Positions 15,077-22,012 of a stretch of DNA of 31,214 bases are shown in pieces. A program made the position numbers and the translations under genes. A model generated the notes under the pieces. That model was given only the letters and a program-made list of their open reading frames with translations, did not search any database and was not told where the DNA came from. This DNA comes from CAZNVG01 sp964576475. GTDB taxonomy: Bacteria > Patescibacteriota > Saccharimonadia > Saccharimonadales > CAZNVG01. Location of the stretch: positions 1 through 31,214 of the forward strand of contig CAZNVG010000011.1 in the NCBI GenBank assembly GCA_964576475.1. Direction: 5' to 3'. Position 1 is the stretch's first letter, and every line of letters begins with the position of its first letter.

Positions 15077-15694
15077 TCACCTCACTAAAGTTTCAAAATA
15101 ATCCCTAAACTGCATAACGATCAGAAAGAACACAAAGATATAACTTAGGAGCAACACCCCTACGTGATTTTTGGCACCCCAGTCTCGAAACCTCTCTAAT
15201 TTCTTAGGGATTCGAATGCGCTTGGTGATACTGAGCCACAAAAACCCATACCAGTTAAGGCCAAAAGTTACAGCCCATGCAACTATGCAGTAGATACAGA
15301 GTGCCTTGATTTCATACACAGCTTCATGAATAAGCCAAAACACGAATCCTAGTCCAAATAGGTGGCCAATTACATAGAGTGCCCAGTACCATGTTGCTTC
15401 TTTTTTAACGACTGAGCCTGCTAACATCGTCATCGCTACAGCAAACAAAACACCAAAGGCAAATATTCCAATCAATGGATTAGGAAACCCAAACGCGCTT
15501 GCCTCTGGCGACGTAATGATTGGCCCGCAACTTAGCAGGGGATTAATGCTGCAGCTCAAATGGTGCGACGGATTCTTTAGGATGGCAAACTTTTCTAATG
15601 TCAGCACAAACGAGGCTATGAATCCTATAAGACTCAGTACGGCCAGTGTTCTAGGGTATATTCTTTCTATTAGTGTTTGCTTCGTTGCTACCAT
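15077..15694 (-). CDS. Vitamin K epoxide reductase (VKOR) family protein
   Basis: The 205-residue protein has about five membrane helices and the two Cys pairs of VKOR: CSINPLLSC (about residues 48-56, loop Cys) and the active-site CIYC (about 133-136) next to a quinone-facing helix. Bacterial VKOR re-oxidises a DsbA-like partner using quinone and so drives disulfide formation outside the membrane. No thioredoxin domain is fused and no DsbA lies in the window. It is the first gene of an operon with dnaJ, 4 bases apart, under a CIRCE operator, an unusual setting for this enzyme. Confidence 0.9.
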   Translation of the reverse strand: MVATKQTLIERIYPRTLAVLSLIGFIASFVLTLEKFAILKNPSHHLSCSINPLLSCGPIITSPEASAFGFPNPLIGIFAFGVLFAVAMTMLAGSVVKKEATWYWALYVIGHLFGLGFVFWLIHEAVYEIKALCIYCIVAWAVTFGLNWYGFLWLSITKRIRIPKKLERFRDWGAKNHVGVLLLSYIFVFFLIVMQFRDYFETLVR

Positions 15695-15734
15695 TAGTTT
15701 GCTCTCATCAGTTTGTACTACTAAACATGCTTAT

Positions 15735-15743
15735 ATTTTAGCA
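15735..15743 (-). promoter_or_regulatory. Extended -10 promoter inside the VKOR-dnaJ CIRCE
   Basis: TGC followed by TAAAAT (15735-15740) on the minus strand; the TGCTAA part is also the distal half of the CIRCE element, so HrcA binding should block RNA polymerase directly. Confidence 0.5.
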
Positions 15744-15764
15744 CTCTCAGTATTCGAGCGCTAA
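15738..15764. promoter_or_regulatory. CIRCE operator (HrcA site) before VKOR-dnaJ
   Basis: TTAGCACTC, 9 bases, GAGCGCTAA: 17 of 18 positions match the CIRCE consensus TTAGCACTC-N9-GAGTGCTAA. It overlaps the last bases and stop of the upstream gene and lies 44 bases before the VKOR ATG. Confidence 0.9.
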
Positions 15765-16087
15765 GGGTTTTTTCGAAGTTTTGCAGTCGGACCCATTGCG
15801 AGCTTCGCAATGACTCTCGGCAAAGCCCTTCGAATCAATTCTCTGTGGAATTCATCATCGGCGAGCTTTTCCGCAAGTTCTGTCTGCAAGCGGCGAGCTG
15901 CAGTTCCATCTATCGCACCAAACGCACGAAGCAGGCTAATAGTTTCGTCAAATTTTGCTGCCTGCAGAACATCCGGAACAGCGCTTACGTCATATCGAGC
16001 ATCAACATACAACTGCGTAGTATAGGTTTCGATTGTATGCATCTGCACAAGTTCAAAACCTATGTCGCCTGAGTCTATCTCACTCAT
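15761..16087 (-). CDS. Small protein of the dnaK operon, unknown (108 aa)
   Basis: I do not recognise this protein. It is mostly helical by composition: an N-terminal acidic part (MSEIDSGDIGFELVQMHTIE), a middle with VDARYDVSAVPDVLQAAKFDETISLLRAFG, and a charged helix with TAARRLQTELAEKLADDEFHRELIRRALP. No membrane helix or Cys is present. Start 16087 is chosen because it overlaps the stop of the preceding gene by a few bases (ATGAGTGA), as expected for coupled translation; the longer frame lies within that gene. It is the last gene of the dnaK unit and its stop lies inside the next CIRCE. Confidence 0.65.
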   Translation of the reverse strand: MSEIDSGDIGFELVQMHTIETYTTQLYVDARYDVSAVPDVLQAAKFDETISLLRAFGAIDGTAARRLQTELAEKLADDEFHRELIRRALPRVIAKLAMGPTAKLRKNP

Positions 16088-16364
16088 TGCTTGTTTCGGC
16101 CAGACGAGCGGCGTCTTCTCGCAACTTCCTCTGTCTTCTGTTAAATCCTTCGGCCGCAGCAAAACTCCCTAGCACAGTACCCATTAACTCACGACGCACG
16201 CCCAGTGCTTCTTCGACGGGCAAGACAACATCAGGTCGCAGTGCATCAATAAATGCCTGTACACCGCTATTCGAATCGGCCGCAAGATCTTTATCTTGTG
16301 GTTGTACATTCGATTCGTGATTATTAGAATCGGTCATCGAACTATCCTCAGGCGAGTGTGCCAT
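16080..16364 (-). CDS. Small protein of the dnaK operon, unknown (94 aa)
   Basis: The 94-residue protein has a disordered polar N-terminal half rich in Ser, Asp, Asn and Gln, then a helical half (VQAFIDALRPDVVLPVEEALGVRRELMGTVL) and a strongly charged end (NRRQRKLREDAARLAE). No known domain is apparent. The start at 16364 has AGGAAG upstream and follows the DUF5680 stop by one base, so the genes are cotranscribed. Confidence 0.65.
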   Translation of the reverse strand: MAHSPEDSSMTDSNNHESNVQPQDKDLAADSNSGVQAFIDALRPDVVLPVEEALGVRRELMGTVLGSFAAAEGFNRRQRKLREDAARLAETSNE

Positions 16365-16365
16365 A

Positions 16366-16914
16366 CTACTTCCTCTCTTGCTCAAGCCATTGCTGTGGCT
16401 CGGCTTCTACTATTGCTTTTCTATTTATGAGACCACCGATCATCTGTGCCGTATATACAACTCGATCGTCGAGCAAAATTCGTTCTGTTGCACTAAAGGC
16501 TTCGAGCTCGCCATCACTACGAAACTGATACTCTTCACCATATCTCCGTGCAAGAGTCGGACCACGAACGGGAATTCGTATATCAGGATCACGTAGCACA
16601 AGTCTCAACCAATCACCAAGCTGCCGACCAGTAAAATTATCGTCTTCAATGCGTCCAAAGTAGTTCATGCCCCATACTGGCATCCATCTATTTCTGTCAC
16701 GCGGGTCAATCACAGATACTTGCTCAAACCCAACAAAAGGCACTCCTCCCGCGTATTGATCATGATACCGCCAGCCATCTTTCTGATAGGATATAATGCG
16801 CGCTCCACTTTCAGTGCGCGTGACATTAGCTTCTGGTGCACCATAACCGAGCTTATGAGCGTCCGTTAGGAACTCGCGAAATTCAGTTGAGAGCTTTGGT
16901 AGTTGTTCAGCCAT
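16366..16914 (-). CDS. DUF5680 domain protein
   Basis: The 182-residue protein carries the DUF5680 pattern in its first half: EFREFLTDAHKLGYGA, ARIISYQKDGWRYHDQYAGG, FVGFEQVSVI and MPVWGMNYFGRI, followed by a helical region ending in MIGGLINRKAIVE. The family is found in many bacteria, alone or next to other small genes, with no known activity. It is third in the dnaK unit, 51 bases after the previous stop; that gap holds a possible extra promoter and a GGAGG-like site 13 bases from the ATG. The distance makes the exact start less sure than for its neighbours. Confidence 0.75.
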   Translation of the reverse strand: MAEQLPKLSTEFREFLTDAHKLGYGAPEANVTRTESGARIISYQKDGWRYHDQYAGGVPFVGFEQVSVIDPRDRNRWMPVWGMNYFGRIEDDNFTGRQLGDWLRLVLRDPDIRIPVRGPTLARRYGEEYQFRSDGELEAFSATERILLDDRVVYTAQMIGGLINRKAIVEAEPQQWLEQERK

Positions 16915-16955
16915 ATCCGAAATCTAGCCTCCAATCCACCCGTTATTGTATGTTC

Positions 16956-16964
16956 AGTATACCA
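16956..16964 (-). promoter_or_regulatory. Possible internal promoter before DUF5680 gene
   Basis: TGG followed by TATACT (16956-16961) on the minus strand, 41 bases before the ATG at 16914, overlapping the end of the previous gene. It would let the three downstream genes escape HrcA control. Confidence 0.35.
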
Positions 16965-16965
16965 G

Positions 16966-17379
16966 TTATCGCTGCGGGTTTTCGTAATGCTCGAGAAGTG
17001 CGCCGGCGATCACATAGTCTATGTCCGACATTTTCCGTTGAGATCTCTCGCCCGAATGACTCGCTGCATATCGTTCCGCACTGAGGCCTCGTGAAATTAT
17101 TAGAGTCTCCTCTCCCAGGTCATATTCTTCCCATGTCTCATATCCTTCATCGTCTTCTGCCGATACATACAGAATGCGGTAGGAAAGTGCACCGTCAGGT
17201 GATTTCGAGGCACTCAGCTGAATCGAACCTCCCTCGGGTCCTTCATGCACATCCCAAACGTGCTCAATTTCCTCGGACGACGATCGCTGCGCAAAGGTTG
17301 GCTCTATCCCCGCGAGCAAACGCTCAACTTCACGTATCAACCTTTGTGATTCGTTTACTGTTGGCGCTTGCTCGCTCAT
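16966..17379 (-). CDS. Small acidic protein downstream of dnaK, unknown (137 aa)
   Basis: The protein is acidic and lacks membrane helices and Cys. It has an N-terminal helix (NESQRLIREVERLLAGI), a beta-rich middle (GGSIQLSASKSPDGALSYRILYVSAEDDEGYETWEEYDL) and a polar end with RLLDY-like helix (DIDYVIAGALLEHYE). I recognise no family. GGGGGAG lies 4 bases before the ATG, and the gene starts 15 bases past the dnaK stop, so it is cotranscribed with dnaK under two CIRCE elements. Position suggests a link to protein quality control, nothing more. Confidence 0.7.
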   Translation of the reverse strand: MSEQAPTVNESQRLIREVERLLAGIEPTFAQRSSSEEIEHVWDVHEGPEGGSIQLSASKSPDGALSYRILYVSAEDDEGYETWEEYDLGEETLIISRGLSAERYAASHSGERSQRKMSDIDYVIAGALLEHYENPQR

Positions 17380-17394
17380 ATTACTCCCCCGGTT

Positions 17395-19299
17395 TTAGCT
17401 TTCCTTCTTCTCTTCGTCTACGATTTCACCTTCGATTGGTTCGTCGGCTTTTTCTTTTTTGTCCGTCTGCTCCTCAGCAGGTGCTTCGTCCTTCTTTGCA
17501 TCTTCATACATTTTAGCCCCAATAGGCATCATGATATCTGTAAGTTTCTTCGCTTCAGCCTCATATGTTGCCTTGTCTGCCTTATCGTCAATCTTTTTGG
17601 CTGCCTCAATTGCATCATCGAGCGACTTTGTTTCTTCCTCTGACAATTTGTCCTTGTAATCAAGCTTCATTTTCTCAGCCTGATAGACGGTGCTTTCAAA
17701 GACGTTCTTTGCTTCAGCTGCTTCACGCTTCGCCTTATCTTCATCGGCATGCGCTTCTGCTTCCTTGCGAGCCTTCTCGACTTCGTCTTTGTCTAGATTA
17801 CCTGAGCCTTGAATGGTGATGCTCTGCTCTTTGCTACTGGCCTTGTCTTTAGCAGTAACGTTTAGGATTCCATTGGCATCAATATTGAAGATGACCTCAA
17901 CTTGTGGCACACCTCGAGGTGCAGGAGGGATACCGTCAAGGATGAATTTTCCAAGAGATTTGTTATCACTGACCATCTCTCGTTCACCCTGCACAACATG
18001 GATCTCCACACTTGTTTGATTGTCTGCTGCGGTTGAGAATACTTCACTCTTACTAGTTGGGATTGTCGTATTGCGCTCAATGAGCTTTGTTGCGACGCCA
18101 CCGAGCGTTTCAATACCTAAGCTTAGCGGGGTAACGTCGAGCAGAAGAACGTCTTTCACATCGCCCTGCAACACGCCGCCTTGAATGGCAGCACCGAGTG
18201 CAACAACTTCATCAGGGTTAACACCCTTAAGAGGCTCTTTGCCGAATATAGCTTTAACTTTCTCAACGACTGCAGGCATGCGAGTCATACCTCCTACGAG
18301 GACAATTTCGTCTATATCGCTAGCCTTAAGTCCTGCGTCTTTGAGTGCTTTCTCGCACGGAATAGCAGTTTTCTCGATGAGCTCTGAAACTAGTTCAACC
18401 AACTTTGCGCGCGTTAGCTTATATTCAAAGTGCTTTGGTCCTTCTGCGTCAGCTGTCAAAAACGGCAGATTGATTTCTGCGACTTCAGTAGTGGACAGCT
18501 CTTTCTTTGCTTTCTCGGCTTCTTCCTTAAGTCGTTGCATCGCTGCTTTGTCGCCCTTAATGTCGATACCGTGCTCGCTCTTAAACTGATCAACGAAGTG
18601 ATTCACGATTCGAAGATCAAAGTCTTCACCACCGAGGTGCGTATCACCATTGGTGCTCTTTACCTGGAACAGGCCGTCTCCGAGCTCAAGGATAGAGATA
18701 TCAAACGTTCCTCCACCTAAGTCGAAGACAACAACAGTCTCGTTCTTGTCTTTCTTATCGAGTCCGTATGCCAAAGCTGCAGCTGTTGGTTCGTTAATGA
18801 TTCTTTTAACTTCGAGTCCTGCAATTTTGCCCGCGTCTTTAGTGGCTTGTCGTTGCGAGTCATCAAAGTACGCAGGTACAGTAATAACTGCTTCCGTAAC
18901 AGGCTCACCAAGAAATTTCTCGGCATCTGCTTTGAGTTTTGAGAGAATCATTGCGCTGACTTCTTCGGGTGAATAATCCTTGTCGGCCATCTTCACCTTA
19001 ACGCCCCCTGCGGCTTTGATAATCTCGTACGGCATGAGCTTGAGATCACGCTGCACCTCTTCGCTCTCGTAGTTTCGACCGATAAGTCGTTTCACACCAA
19101 ATATTGTGTTTGTTGGATTTGTGACACGTTGGCGATTAGCAACCTGTCCAACAAGTCGCTCTCCGTTTTTATTAATAGCTACGACACTCGGCGTTGTACG
19201 ATTACCTTCTGCGTTTGCGATAATCTCAGGTTGTCCTGATTGCATTACTGCCATGGCAGAGTTCGTAGTTCCGAGGTCGATTCCGATAATTTTTCCCAT
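17395..19299 (-). CDS. dnaK: Chaperone DnaK (Hsp70)
   Basis: The 634-residue protein has all Hsp70 marks: IGIDLGTTNS at the start, VITVPAYFDDSQRQATKDAG, the FDLGGGTFDISIL phosphate loop, VLVGGMTRMPAV, the linker DVLLLDVTPLSLGIE and a C-terminal lid ending in an acidic tail (EGEIVDEEKKES) instead of a strict EEVD. It binds exposed hydrophobic segments in an ATP cycle driven by DnaJ and GrpE. GGAGG lies 7 bases before the ATG, a near-ideal site. It follows the 79-aa gene by 16 bases under the double CIRCE promoter; grpE and dnaJ belong to separate units. Confidence 0.98.
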   Translation of the reverse strand: MGKIIGIDLGTTNSAMAVMQSGQPEIIANAEGNRTTPSVVAINKNGERLVGQVANRQRVTNPTNTIFGVKRLIGRNYESEEVQRDLKLMPYEIIKAAGGVKVKMADKDYSPEEVSAMILSKLKADAEKFLGEPVTEAVITVPAYFDDSQRQATKDAGKIAGLEVKRIINEPTAAALAYGLDKKDKNETVVVFDLGGGTFDISILELGDGLFQVKSTNGDTHLGGEDFDLRIVNHFVDQFKSEHGIDIKGDKAAMQRLKEEAEKAKKELSTTEVAEINLPFLTADAEGPKHFEYKLTRAKLVELVSELIEKTAIPCEKALKDAGLKASDIDEIVLVGGMTRMPAVVEKVKAIFGKEPLKGVNPDEVVALGAAIQGGVLQGDVKDVLLLDVTPLSLGIETLGGVATKLIERNTTIPTSKSEVFSTAADNQTSVEIHVVQGEREMVSDNKSLGKFILDGIPPAPRGVPQVEVIFNIDANGILNVTAKDKASSKEQSITIQGSGNLDKDEVEKARKEAEAHADEDKAKREAAEAKNVFESTVYQAEKMKLDYKDKLSEEETKSLDDAIEAAKKIDDKADKATYEAEAKKLTDIMMPIGAKMYEDAKKDEAPAEEQTDKKEKADEPIEGEIVDEEKKES

Positions 19300-19315
19300 T
19301 TTATTTCCTCCTTAT

Positions 19316-19555
19316 TTACATGTAGTCATATGCATCTGCGATGCGATCACTATTGGTATCAATGTACGCTCTCACGGTACATGCGAGCTGTTCAATTTGG
19401 TCTGGCTCCAGTGAAGGAAGGCTTTCAGCTATAACTGCCGTCAACTCACCGAGCATTCCTGTTTCTTTGAAAGCAATTCGTTCACGAACATAGTCATCGA
19501 ATGCCGCATAAATTTCACTTGCTTCTGCCGACGTTGCTTGACGTATTTCGCTCAA
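19316..19555 (-). CDS. Small protein upstream of dnaK, unknown (79 aa)
   Basis: The 79-residue protein is predicted helical and acidic (SEASEIYAAFDDYVRERIAF, LTAVIAESLPSLEPDQIEQLACTV, IDTNSDRIADAYDYM), with one Cys. I do not recognise it. It is the first gene after the double CIRCE promoter and precedes dnaK by 16 bases. The start is TTG at 19555, supported by TGGAGG 6 bases upstream; no ATG fits. Its place directly before dnaK makes a chaperone-linked or regulatory role plausible, without direct evidence. Confidence 0.7.
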   Translation of the reverse strand: MSEIRQATSAEASEIYAAFDDYVRERIAFKETGMLGELTAVIAESLPSLEPDQIEQLACTVRAYIDTNSDRIADAYDYM

Positions 19556-19586
19556 AGATGCCTCCAGGTAGTTTTTTTGAACAAAT

Positions 19587-19613
19587 TTGGCACTACATTG
19601 ATACGAGTGCTAA
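19587..19613. promoter_or_regulatory. CIRCE operator 1 of the dnaK operon
   Basis: TTGGCACTA, 9 bases, GAGTGCTAA: 16 of 18 positions match the consensus. It lies just downstream of the predicted transcription start and so falls in the 5' leader of the dnaK mRNA. Confidence 0.88.
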
Positions 19614-19622
19614 ATCCATTCT

Positions 19623-19652
19623 AGCATACAAAAATTGGCACTCTACTGTCAA
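19623..19652 (-). promoter_or_regulatory. Promoter of the dnaK operon
   Basis: A perfect -35 TTGACA (19647-19652), 18-base spacer and -10 TATGCT (19623-19628) on the minus strand. The -35 forms the first six bases of the spacer of CIRCE 2; CIRCE 1 lies just past the start site, so the promoter is bracketed by two operators. Confidence 0.6.
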
Positions 19653-19661
19653 GAGTGCCAA
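19635..19661. promoter_or_regulatory. CIRCE operator 2 of the dnaK operon
   Basis: TTGGCACTC, 9 bases, GAGTGCCAA: a perfect 9-bp inverted repeat, 16 of 18 matches to the consensus. On the minus strand it is followed by TTTTTG, so its RNA could also fold as an intrinsic terminator for the hrcA-grpE unit. Confidence 0.92.
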
Positions 19662-19676
19662 TTCTGGTTTTTCTAG

Positions 19677-20057
19677 TTACTTCTTACTTTGGTCAAAGAT
19701 AGCGGCGGCTGCTCGCTCACCTCGCTGCTGCATGTCGGCAAGGCTTCGATCATATGGCCGAGGCATTGTTGGTCGACTTTCTGTATCGTCGGACTCTTGC
19801 ACTACATTATCCGATCTCGTTATTACTAGTGCCTGATGCCTTTCATGCACATTGGCAGTAAGCTGATCTGCACTGACTTGTACTGCCGTATCCCCACAAA
19901 ATCCTTGCTCTCTATCAAACATACAACGCACAGCGTAGTGGCCGGCCATTATCCCAGCATCAGCAACCGAAAGCTCGCCCGCAACAATACTAGCTGCTTG
20001 CTCGGCACCTTTAGCTTTTAAGCTATCTCGAGGGCAGGTAGAACACGGCTTTTCCAT
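19677..20057 (-). CDS. Cys-containing small protein of the grpE operon, unknown (126 aa)
   Basis: The 126-residue protein opens with C-S-T-C (Cys 5 and 8) and has two more Cys (45 and 54, in RCMFDREQGFCGD), an arrangement that could bind a zinc ion or an iron-sulfur cluster. A helical part (AAASIVAGELSVADAGIMAG) lies between; the C-terminal third is polar. I recognise no family. It is the last gene before the double CIRCE. A TGA-TACGGT box ends 6 bases before the ATG, so it may also have its own leaderless promoter, though that box is weak. Confidence 0.65.
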   Translation of the reverse strand: MEKPCSTCPRDSLKAKGAEQAASIVAGELSVADAGIMAGHYAVRCMFDREQGFCGDTAVQVSADQLTANVHERHQALVITRSDNVVQESDDTESRPTMPRPYDRSLADMQQRGERAAAAIFDQSKK

Positions 20058-20108
20058 ATGCCTACCGTATCAGGCGTACAGAGTACAAACAAAAGCGCTA
20101 TGAATGGC

Positions 20109-20480
20109 TTATAGGTAATTCCCTGTTTCAACTATTTCAAATAGCTTTGCGGCAACGATGTTTTGAGCAATCGCGTCTTCTCGACGAATGGCAACACTTT
20201 TTCCTTCATCCGTATGCATATAATAATTCAACGGACACTCATTGCGCACAATTGCATTGACACATCTACTGGCCAGAGCATGTATAGTCTCGTTTTGCTT
20301 GAAATACTGCTCCATGGCCGCGTGCTCAAGCGGATCAAATGAGCCTCGCAGTAGATAGTCACGACAAGCGATAAACGCGTCAAGCGCCGAAACTTGATCT
20401 AGACCGTCTAAGTACGGCGGTCTCGCCACTAACATATCTTTTTCTTCCGGACCGCATGACTCGCAGCCAAGAAGATTCAC
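20109..20480 (-). CDS. Small protein after grpE, unknown (123 aa)
   Basis: The 123-residue protein begins MNLLGCESCGPEEKD with a C-x-x-C pair and contains two further Cys (FIACRDYLL; SRCVNAIVRNECPLNYYM), again suggestive of metal binding. The rest appears helical. I do not recognise it. It starts 2 bases past the grpE stop, so it is translated from the same mRNA. Together with the next gene it gives two Cys-rich small proteins between grpE and dnaK. Confidence 0.65.
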   Translation of the reverse strand: MNLLGCESCGPEEKDMLVARPPYLDGLDQVSALDAFIACRDYLLRGSFDPLEHAAMEQYFKQNETIHALASRCVNAIVRNECPLNYYMHTDEGKSVAIRREDAIAQNIVAAKLFEIVETGNYL

Positions 20481-20482
20481 GA

Positions 20483-20962
20483 CTATGCCTTGGTCACCTT
20501 AACCATTGCTGGGCGAATAACGGTGTCGCCTAATTTCCATCCTGACTGAAGCTCTTCGCTCACAACGTCATTCTCTCCGTCACCCTCATCGTGCTGCACC
20601 GCCTCGTGCAGATGGGGGTCAAAATGTTCCCCTACCGTCTTAATTCTCTCAAGACCAAGCGACTGCAATCGTTCATCAAACTGTTTGGCTACTGATTCAA
20701 CACCTTTTACGTAGTTGTTGCCCTGCAAATCCTCTGGCACATGCTTGAGGGCAAGCTCAAGATTATCAATTGCTGGCAACAGTTCCTGTAGTACATTTGC
20801 TTTGTAATATCCTGCCAGGGAAGCTTTTTCTTCATCGAAGCGACGACGGATATTAAGCGCGTCTGCTCGTTCGCGCTGCAACGCTTCAGTAAGTTCCGCA
20901 ACTTGCATCTCAAGTCCTTCGGTGTATTCGTCTACTGGTTCGGGTTGTGCTTTATTTGCCAC
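20483..20962 (-). CDS. grpE: Nucleotide exchange factor GrpE
   Basis: The 159-residue protein has a coiled-coil front part (EYTEGLEMQVAELTEALQRERADALNIRRRFDEEKASL) and the GrpE core: NVLQELLPAIDNLELALKHVPED, VKGVESVAKQFDERLQSLGLERI, GEHFDPHLHEAVQH and SGWKLGDTVIRPAMVKVTK. It releases ADP from DnaK. The length is at the short end of the family. The start is GTG at 20962 with GAGG 7 bases upstream; it overlaps the stop of the preceding membrane protein. It belongs to the hrcA unit under CIRCE. Confidence 0.95.
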   Translation of the reverse strand: MANKAQPEPVDEYTEGLEMQVAELTEALQRERADALNIRRRFDEEKASLAGYYKANVLQELLPAIDNLELALKHVPEDLQGNNYVKGVESVAKQFDERLQSLGLERIKTVGEHFDPHLHEAVQHDEGDGENDVVSEELQSGWKLGDTVIRPAMVKVTKA

Positions 20963-21230
20963 TCTTATTCCTCGACTTACGATTTAATAATTCACGCTGC
21001 AGTAAGGTACCTAAGAAAATAAGCATAGCAAATATCAAGCCACGCAGACCATAGCTTTGTACTGACTCACTGTCGCCGACCGCAAGCCCAAAGAGCCCAA
21101 GTAGTACTCCAAAAATGGCACCTGAGGTTATCGAATGGATAAGTATGGTCTGAGTTGTCGCAGTTCGCATCTGCTCTTCCTTGCGGTCGCCCTGCTTCTT
21201 AATACGCACGAGTACATCTTGCCAAGCCAT
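20952..21230 (-). CDS. Small membrane protein between hrcA and grpE, unknown
   Basis: The 92-residue protein has a charged amphipathic head (WQDVLVRIKKQGDRKEEQMR), two membrane helices (about residues 26-46 and 53-73) and a basic tail (NRKSRNKSGK). No family is apparent. It begins 2 bases past the hrcA stop with GAGGAGGT upstream; a longer frame within hrcA is not needed. Position between hrcA and grpE under CIRCE suggests heat-shock induction, perhaps sensing or protecting the membrane. Confidence 0.65.
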   Translation of the reverse strand: MAWQDVLVRIKKQGDRKEEQMRTATTQTILIHSITSGAIFGVLLGLFGLAVGDSESVQSYGLRGLIFAMLIFLGTLLQRELLNRKSRNKSGK

Positions 21231-21232
21231 AC

Positions 21233-21934
21233 CTACAAGACCTCCTCTAATGCCTCGCCAGCACATTTTACAAGCCCAATCACATCTCGGTAGCTTTGCC
21301 GAGTAGGGCCAAGCACACCGATGTAGCTTCTATCTGAATATGGGGAGCGGAATCGACTAATAATTAGACTTACTCCTGCGCCTGCGCCGATGGGATTTTC
21401 GCGTCCGATATACACGCTCAATGGATCATTTGGTGCAGCCTCTCGCAGCCAAGGCTCAAGGTTATCAAGCAAACGAGCGACTTCCTGGACTTGTCCCGGA
21501 TGGATGAATTCAGGCTGGCCAAACAGATTACTCAGTCCCGCCATATATAACTGATCACCAATTGTGGCAAGACCAAGATTATGTGTTAGTTCTACGAGTG
21601 TATCAACGGCGTTCCGAATAGTGCGCTCCGGCAAACCCCCACTAGCAACACGCGCCGTAAGTGCTTTCTGCGCACGTCCCTCAGAAGCAGTCCCACGATC
21701 ATCATCACTCATCTGATTAACATAGAGCCTGTAACCTTTGTCGGTAGGAATTCGTCCTGCACTTGTGTGCGGTTGTGAAATAAAACCGCTATTCTCTAAC
21801 TCTGCCATTTCGGCACGTATCGTCGCACTACTAACACCAAAAAGTTTAGCCAACAAACTAGAGCCAACCGGACTGGCAACTTCGGCATACTGCTCGATGA
21901 TAGCGCGCAATATTTGCGCTTGGCGATCGGTCAT
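21233..21934 (-). CDS. hrcA: Heat-inducible transcription repressor HrcA (short form)
   Basis: The 233-residue protein has the HrcA winged helix (AIIEQYAEVASPVGSSLLAKLFGVSSATIRAEMAELENSGFISQPHTSAGRIPTDKGYRLYV) and the closing YIGVLGPTRQSYRDVIGLVK block of the ligand-like domain. It is about 100 residues shorter than usual (about 340); the loss falls in the middle, where the inserted dimerisation domain normally lies. HrcA binds CIRCE and represses chaperone genes, generally with help from GroEL. An AAGAGGTG site lies 5 bases before the ATG, and its own promoter has a CIRCE, so it is autoregulated. Confidence 0.93.
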   Translation of the reverse strand: MTDRQAQILRAIIEQYAEVASPVGSSLLAKLFGVSSATIRAEMAELENSGFISQPHTSAGRIPTDKGYRLYVNQMSDDDRGTASEGRAQKALTARVASGGLPERTIRNAVDTLVELTHNLGLATIGDQLYMAGLSNLFGQPEFIHPGQVQEVARLLDNLEPWLREAAPNDPLSVYIGRENPIGAGAGVSLIISRFRSPYSDRSYIGVLGPTRQSYRDVIGLVKCAGEALEEVL

Positions 21935-21968
21935 GCGGGCACCTCTTATATGCTTCTTTACTGAAGCT

Positions 21969-21998
21969 ATAGTACTATTTCTAGCACTCTGTAGTCAA
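21969..21998 (-). promoter_or_regulatory. Promoter of the hrcA-grpE operon
   Basis: -35 TTGACT (21993-21998), 18-base spacer, -10 TACTAT (21969-21974) on the minus strand. The -35 occupies the spacer of the CIRCE exactly as in the dnaK promoter. Confidence 0.55.
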
Positions 21999-22007
21999 GA
22001 GTGCTAA
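21981..22007. promoter_or_regulatory. CIRCE operator before hrcA
   Basis: CTAGCACTC, 9 bases, GAGTGCTAA: 17 of 18 positions match the consensus. It lies between the gmk-like stop and the hrcA start, over the -35 box. Confidence 0.93.
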
Positions 22008-22012
22008 AGCCG

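Noticed and set aside
18185..18589. 134-codon plus-strand frame
   Set aside because: Antisense shadow of dnaK with Ser/Ala-rich low complexity.
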